NCBI RefSeq assembly: GCF_026745355.1
Contig: NC_079205.1
Span: forward strand, 9,290,100-9,354,099
Length of the DNA stretch: 64,000 nt
Direction: 5' to 3'
Origin: Beta vulgaris subsp. vulgaris
Taxonomy: Eukaryota > Streptophyta > Magnoliopsida > Caryophyllales > Amaranthaceae
Shown: positions 23,766 to 34,194 of the stretch, one piece after another
Position numbering within the stretch: the stretch's first letter is position 1
How the letters are laid out: every line of letters begins with the position of its first letter
Notes under the pieces: model-generated
What the model was told of the DNA's origin: nothing
The model's database searches: none
Seen by the model: only the letters and a program-made list of their open reading frames with translations
Position numbers and translations under genes: made by a program

Positions 23766-23990
23766 GAGGTTTTTATTTTTATTTTTTGGGTCTCTATGGA
23801 AATCCATGGTAAGATGAAATTCCTTTGGGCTACCTTCGTACAGGGCCGCTCACCTAGAGGCCCAACACGACCCGTACTCCCCACTTCCCAACTCCCAACA
23901 ATTTTGAAATTTTGCTTCCACCAAGATTTGAAACTTGATCTCTCATATAGAAGATATAACGCCATACTATTGCCCAAGAGTCCTTGGTCT
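23766..23990 (-). mobile_element. Possible tRNA-derived SINE
   Basis: Read on the minus strand, TTGGGCAATAGTATGGCG resembles an A box, and AAGTTTCAAATCTTGG about 35 bp later resembles a B box. A T-rich stretch at 23766-23786 would be the A-rich 3' tail. I found no clear TSD. Confidence 0.4.
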
Positions 23991-24196
23991 CGAGGAAGGT
24001 TATTATTCTTTGATTATTATTTGGGGTAGGGAATTATCTTTGTATTATCAATTCATACAAGTTCTGAATTTTGATTTCCGCGCAATGCACGAGTATTTTT
24101 AATGTGTGCTAAAATTTTGAATGTTTGTCATTAGATGTGACAATAAATTGAATATCTTTGTTTCTATACTCTCTATTAGCCTACATGCAACATGGC

Positions 24197-24497
24197 CATA
24201 CATGTATGAGAAAGGCTTGGTAACCAACGGTTTGAGTCCAAAAAAGACTCAAACACCCAAACTAAAACACAATGGTACCATTATAACTTGACATTGGTAT
24301 CAAATTGCTATTAGGACTGGTACCAAGGTATCAATATTTTCGGAGAATGGTACCATTATAACCTAGCATTGGTACCAAGCAAATGTCATCTACACGCGCG
24401 TGAAATCTTCCAACGCATAAAATGACCAAATTACCGCCGTTTGAGTCCCCTAAGAGACTCAAACGGTTGGTTGCCAAGACAAGCTCATACATGTATG
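24197..24497. mobile_element. MITE with inverted ends, about 300 bp
   Basis: CATACATGTATGAG...CTTGGTAACCAAC at the left is matched in inverse at the right (GTTGGTTGCCAAG...CATACATGTATG). GTTTGAGTC/GACTCAAAC repeats lie within each arm and GGTACCATTATAAC is repeated inside. A flanking duplication is not obvious because the outer arms are themselves palindromic. Superfamily undetermined. Confidence 0.6.
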
Positions 24498-25000
24498 TAC
24501 AGCAGAATAGTCACAAGCCCACTAATTTTCCATCATAAAATCAGTTGTAATAGGAAGAGTATCTTACTAGATTATGAACTAGTGTCCTCACCCCCTACTT
24601 TTACCAACGTAGGACAATACTTTGGACATACTAGGGAATTCTCAACGATTTCCCCCATTTCACATGGGTGTGGCTGAACTCCCCCTCAATCTATGCTACT
24701 ATACAACATCTTTGGTCATCCATGAGATCAGCTAGTATGCAACCACATTGTACCTACCCAAGTCGAACCACCGGCTTTGATAAAATTTACCTTCATACAA
24801 CAGACTCATACTTGTAAGTGAGGTAGACTGGCCACAAGCTTAATAAGGTTCCATAATTAAATCAATTGGTAATAGGACGACTAGCTTACTATATTATAAA
24901 CTAGTCTCCTCTCCCCTACTATTGACAATGTGGCACGATGCTTTGCACCCACTTGGGAAATTCTTAACACTTCTCTTTGTCTTTTGTTTTTCAAGTATAC
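24498..25000. repeat. Two diverged direct copies of a ~200-bp segment
   Basis: The segment from CACAAGCCCACTAATTTTCC (about 24512) to about 24660 is repeated in diverged form from about 24833 to 24985. Shared landmarks are TTACTAGATTATGAACTAGT / TTACTATATTATAAACTAGT and CCCCTACT. This is an old duplication with no coding capacity. Confidence 0.65.
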
Positions 25001-25293
25001 ATTGTTTTCTCTTTATGGCATAATGAGATGAATATGTTATTAGGTGTTACAACAAATTATACATCTCATAACATACTTTAACTGTTTTTCAGTAATATCT
25101 TTTTTTCTACCTTCTTTTGATTTACTTCTCGTGACAAATCATACGTTCCTTCATGAAAAATTTACCCACCTCCTTTCTCACAAAAAGCAAGAAAATATGG
25201 GAAGAGTAGGTGGGATCAAGAGAGATAATTATAAAGTAACGAGACATGAGTAATAATATAAAATGTAATTGTGAGCCTCAAATCTCAAAACAG

Positions 25294-25575
25294 TGTTATC
25301 AATCTTGAAATACTACTAAGATTGAATAGAATTCATAGCATAAAGAATAGAGAGTAGAAGTATAGGTGTTTTGTATTATTTCTGAATGAGTTCTTACAAG
25401 AGAGGATGAGAGTATTTATAGCCAAAGCTATATTACATGAAATGATTCAGCACGTGCCAATTATAACTGATTCAGTTATAACACATGCTAGTCATAACAA
25501 ACTCAATTGTAACAGAAATGCTTAGGTACAATTGATTACATAGTAGCAGTAGGTACATCCTCAGATATATTCTCA
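25294..25575 (-). repeat. 3' LTR of the minus-strand Copia
   Basis: 282 bp, TG...CA bounded, matching 30012-30293. A TATA-like TATTTATAG (25408-25416, plus-strand reading) serves as a candidate promoter on the minus strand. Confidence 0.93.
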
Positions 25576-25578
25576 TTA

Positions 25579-25593
25579 CCCCCCCCCCCCTCA
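25579..25593 (-). other. Polypurine tract
   Basis: A run of twelve C (25579-25590, G on the minus strand) lies just inside the 3' LTR, the expected site of plus-strand DNA priming. Confidence 0.85.
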
Positions 25594-25599
25594 AGCTAG

Positions 25600-28521
25600 G
25601 TAGGGTAGGAAGCATGCCAAGCTTGGACAGTAAAGAGTGAAATTGAGGAGAGGGAAATATCTTTGTGAAGACATCTGCCAGCTGATCTCCAGTAGGTAAG
25701 TAGGCTAGGTGAATGAGTCCTTCCAATACCTTATCCCTTGTGAAATGACAATCAATATCTATGTGCTTTGTGCGTTCATGGAACATAGGATTCCTAGCTA
25801 TGTGCAAAGCACTTTGATTGTCACAATGTAGTGTAACTGGCTTAAGATCAATAACTCCAAGTTCTTCAAGTAGCCTGACCATCCATGTAACTTCAGAGGC
25901 AGCTGAAGCAAGGGCCCTATATTCTGCCTCAGAGGAAGATTTGGAAACAGTTGATTATTTCTTACTTTTCCAGCTTATAGGTGATTGACCAAGTAGAAGA
26001 AGATATCCAGAAACAGATCTTCTAGTGTCAACACAAGAACCCCAGTCACTATCAGAGAAGGCTTGGAGACAAAGAGTATCAGATGCTCTTAGGAGAATTC
26101 CTTGACCAGAAGTAGAGCCAACATAGTGAAGAGCATGAAGTAGAGCTTTATGATGCTGAACTGAAGGAGTATGCATATATTGACTTAAAGTCTGGACGAT
26201 ATAACTCAAGTCAGGTCTTATATTAGTAAGAAAGTTTATCTTTTCTACAAGACATCTATAAAAGGCAGGGTCTGAAAAAGGATCATTGGCATTAGCAGAG
26301 AGTTTTAAGTGAAGTGGGAGAGGAGTAGCAACTGCCTTTGGTGAAGAAATGCCAGCAGTAACAAGAAGTTCTTTTGTGAACTTTCTTTGTGTAAGAGTAA
26401 TCCCAGCAGGAGAATAACCAATCTCTATACCCAGAAAGTAGCTAAGCCTTCCCAAATCTTTTATACTAAAAGTTTTGTCAAGATGAGACTTAAGTGCATC
26501 AATAGAAGAAGAATCAGTGCCATTTAAAATGACATCATCCACATAAACAGCAACTGTGAGATGAGAATTGTTTTTCTTTAAAAATAAAGAATAGTCATTC
26601 TTGGATTGAGAGAACCCTTGAAGTTGTAATTCACTTACCAACTTAGCAAACCATTGCCTACTAGCTTGTTTTAAGCCGTACAAGGATTTCTTTAGAAGAC
26701 AAACTTGATTAGTAGGATTAGGTATACCTTCTGGCATCTTCATACAGACTTCTTCATGCAAATCCCCATGAAGGAATGCATTATTGACATCAAGTTGCCA
26801 TAAAGGCCAGTGTTTAGAAGCTGCCAAGGCTATTAAAGCTCTTACAGAGGCCATCTTTATAACTAGAGAGAATGTCTCTTGGAAGTCTACCCCATACTGC
26901 TGAGTGTAACCTTTAGCCACTAACCTGGCTTTATATCTTTCAAGAATTCCATCTGATTTAATCTGGGAGGAGAAGGTGGAGTAAGAGGGACAGTAGGTGC
27001 AGATGTGGCATTAGATGGATCAGGGAGAAGAGAAGAAGTGGTATCATTGTCTGTATGATCTGATGACATGTGTGTAGAAGGAGGAGAAGAAGATAAATTA
27101 GGTAATAAATAGGTAAAAACATCAGGGACATCATCATAGGTAAAAGGAGAGGGATCAGTAGTAGTAGGAAGAAAGAAAGGTGTATGAGGAGTATGAGAGG
27201 AAGAAAAATGAAATGGAAAGTGATGTTCATGAAATATGACATCTCTGGAAACTAAGACTTTTCTGGTATGAAGGTGTAATAATTTGTATGCCTTTTGATG
27301 TGGGGGATAGCCAAGAAACATATAAGGTTCTGACCTTGGTTCAAACTTGGTTCTACCTTATTTGTTTGTAGAGACAAAATAAAGGCAACCAAACACTTTA
27401 AGGTGATCAAGAGAAGGAGATGTATTGTGGAGTTTTTCATAAGGGGAAATGTGTTTAAGAACTTTAAGAGGGGTTCTGTTAATCAAATGGACAGCACACA
27501 AAATACATTCACCCCAATATGCAGCAGGCACTTTAGATTGAAAAAATAAAGCTCTGGTAATTTCCAGAATATGCATGTGCTTTCTTTCCACAACTGCATT
27601 TTGTTGTGGTGTATCTGGGCAACTAGTCTGATGGACAACACCTTTTTGTAACATAATTTGCAGCAGCTTTCCCTCACATAATTCCTTTGCATTGTCAGAC
27701 CTCATACATTCAATTGAGCAATGAAATTGAGTGTTAACATATGCAAAGAAATTTTCTAAAATCTGAACAACATCAGATTTATGTTTAAGTAAGAACACCC
27801 AAGTATGCCTAGAATAATCATCTAAAATTTTGACAAAAAACTTGCAATTATTGTAAGTAGAAGTATTATAGGGACCCCATAAATCCACATGAATCAATTG
27901 AAAGGGTTTGATAGTTTTTATTGAACTTTGTGAAAAAAGGAGTCTTGTTTGCCTAGCAGCAGGGCAAATTTGACACATACAAGAATGAATATCATCTAGA
28001 TTGAGACTAGGTTGAGCATATTTCATAAAATGAAAAGGTAAGTGACCTAATCTTAAGTGCCACAATTTGGCTTGTTCTATACATTTATTGGAAGAAACAT
28101 TAATGGAAGCAGAAGCAACATGAGGTATACTATTTCCAGCAGCTATTGAAGTCTTTGAGGAGTTGGTGCAATATAGTCCATGCTTCAGATTACCAAGAAC
28201 TAGAGGCTGGGTCAAAGAAGGTGCCTGGACAATACATGAATTTGAAGTAAAATTCACTGAACAATTCATGTCTTGGCAAAGTTTAGGAATAGAAATTAAA
28301 TTAAACTGAAAATGGGGAACATGTAACACATCATGCAAGATAATGTCAGAATTTAGATGAACTATTCCTTTATGTGCAATGGCTACTTTTCTTCCATCAG
28401 GTATAGTTATGGTGTCATTATGATCATCATTATCTTTAAAACTTACAAACAGACTTAGATCACAACAAATGTGGTCTGTTGTACCACTATCTAGTACCCA
28501 AGAAATGCCCATATCAGACAA
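25600..28521 (-). pseudogene. Copia pol: integrase, RT, RNase H, broken
   Basis: The segment 28521-27358 holds a protease-like DSGTTDH, the gag-pre-integrase motif (LWHLRLGHLP) and the integrase core (HVDLWGPY, DDYSRHTWVF, RSDNAKEL, ERKHMHILE). A C-terminal segment (27321-26920) follows. Next is RT from about 26950 ([42 protein letters not shown]). RNase H follows (AFSDSDWGSC, SEAEYRALA, HCDNQSALHIA, ADVFTK). A TAA at about 25954 interrupts RNase H. Near 26965 a stretch of about 70-90 codons at the RT N-terminus appears deleted, with a frame change, so this copy could not make active RT. Confidence 0.9.
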
Positions 28522-28689
28522 AAAAAAAGTTTACCTGACATAAATGCAGCTCCATGTGCAGTAGATTGCTCTCCAGTGGAGGTGCTAATATCATCAGGTT
28601 GTTGTTTGTTAAGTAAAGACATGAGGTTATTGTATTGATCAACAGTTATTGTCTTGGTTTCAGCAGGTGGATTATGAGATTCATCTTAT

Positions 28690-29651
28690 GTATTTTGCAC
28701 CATGTTAGCTGATCTTTTCTCTCTATTTCCACTCAAATGGGGAGGTAACCCATGAAGTTTGTAGCATCTGTCAATTTCATGCCCAGGAGTTTTTACAATA
28801 ATCACAATACCATACAGAAGATCTTTTATGCCCAATCAATGTTTGTGACTGTTTAGAAGCAGGATATGAAGGCTTATTTCTATCATATCTTTCATAATGC
28901 TTTCTTTTATCATATGCTGCAAAAGCCATATCATCATGTTGAGTAACAAGCCCACTAACTTCCTGATGCCTCTCTTCTTGAACAAGAAGCCTATAGGCTG
29001 TGCTCAGATTTGGCAAAGGCTGCATCATCAGAATATTTGTTCTTGCTTGAACATAATCATCATTAAGTTTCATTAAGAACAACATTAGTCTCTGCTCTTG
29101 CTATGTTTTTAACAGTCTTTTAGTCAATGTACAAACACAAGTTGCACCACATGTACAAACAGGTAATGGATCTAGGTCATCTAGTTCATCCCATAGTGCT
29201 TTTATGGCAGAAAAGAATGAAGATACAGACATCTTCCCCTGCTGCATTTCAGAAATTTGTTGTTGTAATGAAAACAACTGTGTTCCAGATGCCTGTCCAA
29301 ACCTTTCTTCAAGATCATGCCATATATCCCTAGCCTTCTTATAATACCATACACTCTTGGCAGTTTGTTTTTCGAGAGAAAACAATAACCATCCAGTGAC
29401 TAGATCATTACACCTATGCCAAGCTTTGTAATTTGCATAGTGACACTAGGTTCCTCTAAAGATCCATCCACAAAGCAAAGTTTATTTCTAGACGACAAAA
29501 TCAACATCATAGATCTCTTCCAATCTCCATAGTTGTTTCCAGCAAACAACTCATTCACCAGTTTAGTATTAGTAGAATCATAAGGGTGAATATAATAAAC
29601 ACTTCCTAAAACAGTAGTGGGTTCAGGTGGAGGTGTTGAATTTTCAGCCAT
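28690..29651 (-). pseudogene. Copia gag, frameshifted
   Basis: The start is the ATG at 29651 (MAENSTPPPE), followed by the UBN2/DUF4219-like gag core (FAGNNYGDWKRSM, then WHDLEERFGQASG). An early stop/frameshift occurs near 29400 and another near 29095. The zinc knuckle begins CDYC near 28805, but a 1-bp insertion shifts frame before GHEIDRCYKLHG. It is a nucleocapsid precursor relic. Confidence 0.85.
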
Positions 29652-29998
29652 GATTTTCAAGAAATCTTTCTCTAATACACTTTCCAGATTATATTCAACA
29701 CTAATCAAATACTCTTCTATTTGAAAAGAAATCAATCAACATAACAATTCACAACACAACAATTCTCCAATTCTCCAGTTATGAGAACTTAATCATCAAA
29801 ATTTCAATGCCACAACTCACAATTCTCCAAGAATACACCAAGATTTACAATCAACAATTTGCTGGAAAACAAAACAATCACATTTACACAGTCACAAGCA
29901 CATCATTATTTTCCAGATTTCATGCTTACTGAATTTCAGTAAAGGAATAGAATGTAACCTGATTTTAGGTACAAAAATGACGAAAGATTGCGGATAAA

Positions 29999-30011
29999 AG
30001 CTCTGATACCA
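29999..30011 (-). other. Primer binding site (tRNA-iMet type)
   Basis: TGGTATCAGAGC on the minus strand directly follows the 5' LTR. It is the standard plant Copia PBS complementary to the 3' end of initiator tRNA-Met. Confidence 0.9.
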
Positions 30012-30293
30012 TGTTATCAGTCTTGAAATACTACTAAGATTGAATAGAATTCATAGCATAAAGAATAGAGAGTAGAAGTATAGGTGTTTTGTATTATTTC
30101 TGAATGAGTTCTTACAAGAGAGGATGAGAGTATTTATAACCAAAGCTATATTACATGAAATGATTCAGCACGTGCCAATTATAACTGATTCAGTTATAAC
30201 ACATGCTAATCATAACAAACTCAGTTATAACAGAATTGCTTAGGTACAACTGATTACATAGTAGCAGTAGGTACATCCTCAGATATATTCTCA
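30012..30293 (-). repeat. 5' LTR of the minus-strand Copia
   Basis: 282 bp, matching 25294-25575 with about seven differences, so the insertion is much older than the Gypsy at 48153. Confidence 0.93.
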
Positions 30294-30756
30294 TTAAATA
30301 GAAAATACGAAAATAAGTAACTTTTAGTAAAATTACCAAAAAAGAAAGTGAGTAAATATTTGTGTAATAAGGGAGTACATGTTACTCTCTTCACCCTCAA
30401 TTTACCCTTATAACTTTGTATACCTCATCATTTGACCCTTCTAACTCTGTATGTATAGGTAAAGAAAATGAAGTAGTAGTATTATTTTATACTTTGTCCA
30501 TACCAAATCATTGACACACTTTGTCCAGATTAATTTTCGTGTTTGTTTGACAAATCCATTGAAATTTAACACGTGTTATGTTTGATATTCTTCCAAAGAA
30601 GCAAGGGGGAAACTGATGGAGGAGTTATTCTAGGGAAACAATCAAATCTTAATTGAAGCAAATCTTAAATCTCAAGAGGGAAGTTGAAAAATTAGATCTC
30701 ACTAAAACTGTTGGTGTTAGAGAATATAGAAGTCAATTGATGTCAATTATCAAATA

Positions 30757-31026
30757 ATGGATCAAAGAAGAAGCATGAGAAGTGCAGATGGTGAAAGGAT
30801 TGGAGGTCCCCTATTGGCCAAGTCTTTTTATGGTAAGAGAAAGACAAATCTCTTCCATGCAATCAATTCTCAGAAAGTTGATTATGATGTAAAGGGTTAT
30901 TGGCATAAGAAAAAGCCAAAATGTCTCAATGGTCAAAAATTTTGTGCATATGGCAAGGAATATAATGTTCAAATTTTTGAGGAAGCATCTACGTCACAAG
31001 TGGTCATAAAAGAAGATTTCTTTTAA
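30757..31026 (+). CDS. Hypothetical 89-codon ORF, unrecognised
   Basis: It starts MDQRRSMRSADGERIGG and is Lys-rich, with a GYWHKKKPKCLNGQKFCAYG segment. I do not recognise it. It lies between the Copia 5' LTR and a Tourist MITE, with no clear promoter, so it may be a fragment of a dead element or chance. Confidence 0.25.
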   Translation: MDQRRSMRSADGERIGGPLLAKSFYGKRKTNLFHAINSQKVDYDVKGYWHKKKPKCLNGQKFCAYGKEYNVQIFEEASTSQVVIKEDFF

Positions 31027-31310
31027 ATTGCGAGGGAGAAATGCACCATAAAAAGAAGTGCTTCAAAGTCCAAAACGGTAGAGTTTGGTGAGAATTGCAT
31101 CAATAAACAAAAATTAAAGGCGGTGACAAAATATGCATCACACGATTGAAGAGACGTGTTGGCAGAAAATTTTGTTACACATTTGAAGCATAGGAGTGTC
31201 TTAAAAGATTGCTTCAAATTAAGTGGTGGCTAATTAGTTCCTATCTTATCTAGGATTGTTAAATTTTACTAGCTTAGTGATTAAGTGGTTATGGATCACA
31301 GTTAAACTAA

Positions 31311-31541
31311 GGTCCCGTTCGGCATTACTGCGGTTTTCTGATTTTTGGTTTTTTTGATTTTCAAAGTCATATGATATATGTTCTATAATAAATAAAAAAT
31401 TAGTCAAATTTATTGCGAACATGATGTTTTTGAAAACTGACAACTAAAAAGTGAAAACCACTTTTTTTGGTTTCATGTTTATGGATTTTAGTTTTCAAAA
31501 AAAGTGAAAACTGAAAACAAAAAATGATAACGAACGGGTCC
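31311..31541. mobile_element. Tourist-like MITE, 231 bp
   Basis: Inverted ends GGTCCCGTTCGGCA and CGAACGGGTCC are flanked by the TSD TAA (31308-31310 and 31542-31544). A sister of equal length lies in opposite orientation at 40030-40260. Confidence 0.85.
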
Positions 31542-31691
31542 TAAGTTGCTTGTTTCTGTTTATTATTAATGCGTGTGTTGCAATGCTATCATATGAAACC
31601 TTACTGATTTAGGTCGTGCTAGTTGTAAATGCCATTCTCTTTAGTGTTTATATAAAGCAAGTTCGTGCTAGTTTAGTGTTTATATAAAAAG

Positions 31692-32381
31692 ATGAGAGAG
31701 AAAGTTAGAGAGATAAGTAAAAATTTCCTCTCTTTTCAATACCCAGCCCGAAAAACCCTAGCTCAATGCAAAAAATCCCCAATTCAATTGTACTTGATTT
31801 TTGCGCAATTTCTTAGCCTTCAATGCTTATTAAACACTCAAGATCTGCTATTAAGATTAATTGTAGCGTTTGGCTTGTCCAATTTCTTCGCTAATCTGCT
31901 TTCTCTCTTCTGTCATAATTGCGAGTTTAGCCACCCTAGAAGTAGGTCTGCTAAATTAATCTCTCACGATTTGCAGGCCTATGCGTGTAGATCTGGAGTT
32001 AAATTTCTGCTGGAGTGTTCTAAAATCTTTCATCCTCTGCTAATCTGGATGAGGTGGATCCAATTTATTAGTATCAAGTACAAATTTCATCTTAAAGCTA
32101 GGGTTTTTGGTGTCTGGAAAGTGATGGGTCATTTAAATCTTCTAGTGAGAGAGTGTGATCTTAAATTTTTTTGGTTTACTGTAATCATTTCGCTATGGGT
32201 AACCTATTTCTCATTTACTTGGCGTGCTGTTCTTGGAGCTTTATCCATAATTTCAGATTTTGCATTTAATGCGATTAGAGGTTTCTCTGATGGTATTCAT
32301 TTGTGGATTTGTGAGAAAGGTATGTGGGTGTGGTATTACTTCTATAAATTGACTTCATTCCAGGTAAATTGGTATAACTAA
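31692..32381 (+). other. 229-codon open frame in the LINE 5' leader
   Basis: The frame is uninterrupted for 690 nt and is rich in Phe, Leu, Trp and Ser, with hydrophobic stretches (FFWFTVIISLWVTYFSF). I recognise no domain. It could be a real extra ORF or a chance opening in the 5' UTR. That it stays open while ORF2 is shattered is the only point in its favour. Confidence 0.3.
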
Positions 32382-32474
32382 TTCCTTTGCTTTCTTTCAA
32401 ACGCAATTTCTTGTCTTTATAAATTGTCTCATCCAATATTTATCTCTTGTTGTTACTTGGTTTTGTTTTTCATT

Positions 32475-34167
32475 ATGGCGTCAAAGTCATCTTTTAAAGA
32501 TGTTCTTATTAAAAATACTGGTGTTGAGATCTCTGGGGCTGGGGATTGTGTAAACTCTAAAGTTTTAGAGTCTGGTGAGAAATCTGGGAAAAATGTGTTG
32601 CAAGATGTTTGTTTTGACCCTCCTGGTCCTCCCTCTTTTCCTGAGGCGATCATTTTAGATGATCTCCCTCAGGTCCAGCGTGATATTGATGACTTATCAC
32701 AATCTTGTCTTGTTGGTAAAATGTTAGGTGAGCCTGTGGACTTGAGAACTATTATCTCAAGGACTAGGGCTGATTGGAGTTTCTGTAAGGGTGATGTGGA
32801 GTATCTTGATATGGGGAATCATTGGGTCCTTATTAGGTTTGCTAATCATGTGGATTTTTTCTTAGTTTGGTCTGAAAGGCCTTGGCATGTCATGGGTGAA
32901 TTGTTTGTGATTTACCCTTGGAAAGCTCACTTTGATCCTTTCTTAGAGGAAGTAAAATGGGTGGACTTGTGGGTTAGAATCCCTCGGTTCCCAACTGAGT
33001 TATTGAACTTTGAATCTATTGCTAATTTGCTAGCTGCAAATTATGTTGGCTCCTTGATTAAACTTGACTCTAGGTCTATGTTGAGGCACAAGATAAGATT
33101 TGCTCGTGCATGCATTTGGGTTGATATCACTGCTCCTTTAGTTGAATATGTAGAAATTAAAGGCGTTGGTGGGGTTGAGAGTGGTAATTTAATCTGGTAT
33201 GAGGACTTTTCTGTTGGCTGTAGCTTCTGTGGTAGTGATGAACACGTGATTGATTTTTGTGCTGTGCTATCTCCTTCTAAAGCTGAAAGAAAGGTTATGT
33301 TGTTGCAAAATCCAAAGAAGAAATGGTTAGCTAAGTTCTTGAGTACTGCTAATAGGCAAGCAATGCCTCCTACCACAGCTGAGCCAGCTAATGTGGTGGA
33401 GGCTAGGCCTAGGCATGTTTCAAGGCCAAGGTTGGGCCCTTCTGGTAATTCTTTTTCTGTTGGTCCTAAGAAATATCCTGCTAAGGTTTTTGCTGGTGCT
33501 GTTAAGAAAAATGGTTCTAAAGGTATCATTGTTAATGAACCTTCTTCTATTGTTCCTAAGAAAGCTATGATTTCTCCTGCTGGTATGCAAGATAAAGGTA
33601 AGAATGTTGTTATTGATGATGTAGTTGATGTTCTGTCCTCTGATGATGAATCAACCAACTTTGCTGTGCTCCCTCCCTCTTCTTTAGCAGCAGGTGAGAG
33701 TGCTCTCCCTCCCTTGGATGTGCACTCTTCTGTGCCCAGGGAGAGACTGTTTATTGCCCCTCCCTCCTGCTCCAGATTTGGGGTTTATCTCTCCAGTCCC
33801 TCTGAGAGTAGTCTACCCTTCAGAATTATTTGCTAATGCTATTCTACCTGCTGACCCTTTTCATGAGAATGATGGTAAGGAATTTTTTAATGCTGAGATG
33901 CAAGATCAGTCTGATGTGGATGATGATGATACGTATCTTATGGATGAAATGGTTGATGCTGAAATAGATGATGAGTATATCTCTCAGCCTGAGAACTCTT
34001 TTCATTCCATCTACTCTGATCATTCAATAGTTAAGCACATAGAGAGTCTGGGGGTTGAAGGGGCTAGTCAGTCTGAGCATCTCTCGTCTTCAAGTTCTGC
34101 AAAGAGAAGAAAAGGTATGGTAGAAGCAGATTCAACTAGTTCTGATCTGAAGAGGAACAAGCAGTAG
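32475..34167 (+). pseudogene. LINE ORF1 (DUF4283 / zinc knuckle), one frameshift
   Basis: The likely start is ATG 32475 (MASKSSFKDVLIK). A DUF4283-like domain spans about residues 70-230 (ADWSFCKGDVEYL, GNHWVLIRFANH, WVRIPRFPTELLNF). A knuckle CSFCGSDEHVIDFC follows near 33218. The C-terminal part is basic, then Ser/Asp-rich. The frame breaks between about 33700 and 33830; the acidic tail continues in another frame (DQSDVDDDDTY) to the stop at 34167. Confidence 0.85.
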
Positions 34168-34194
34168 GTCTGGTTCTTTTTTCCATCTGTTAAA

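Larger units (their letters stand above)
25294..30293 (-). mobile_element. Ty1/Copia LTR retrotransposon, structurally complete but decayed
   Basis: Two 282-bp LTRs (25294-25575 and 30012-30293) differ at about seven positions, nearly all transitions. The internal region has the initiator-Met primer binding site, gag, integrase, RT, RNase H and a polypurine tract, in Copia order. With TG...CA ends no TSD is seen. If the LTR is extended by three bases (TTA, shared by both copies), the flanks AACAG and AATAG differ by one base. Each domain carries stops or frameshifts. Confidence 0.95.

Noticed and set aside
26958..27242. Leu-rich 94-codon minus-strand ORF
   Set aside because: It is another frame of the Copia region between integrase and RT, not a membrane protein gene.
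31560..31700. TSD for the second LINE
   Set aside because: TTTAGTGTTTATATAAA occurs twice upstream, but the sequence after the 3' A-run (GTATATATATATATT) does not match well enough.
33041..33658. 205-codon minus-strand ORF
   Set aside because: Shadow of LINE ORF1 on the plus strand; no motif and it shares the codon pattern of ORF1.
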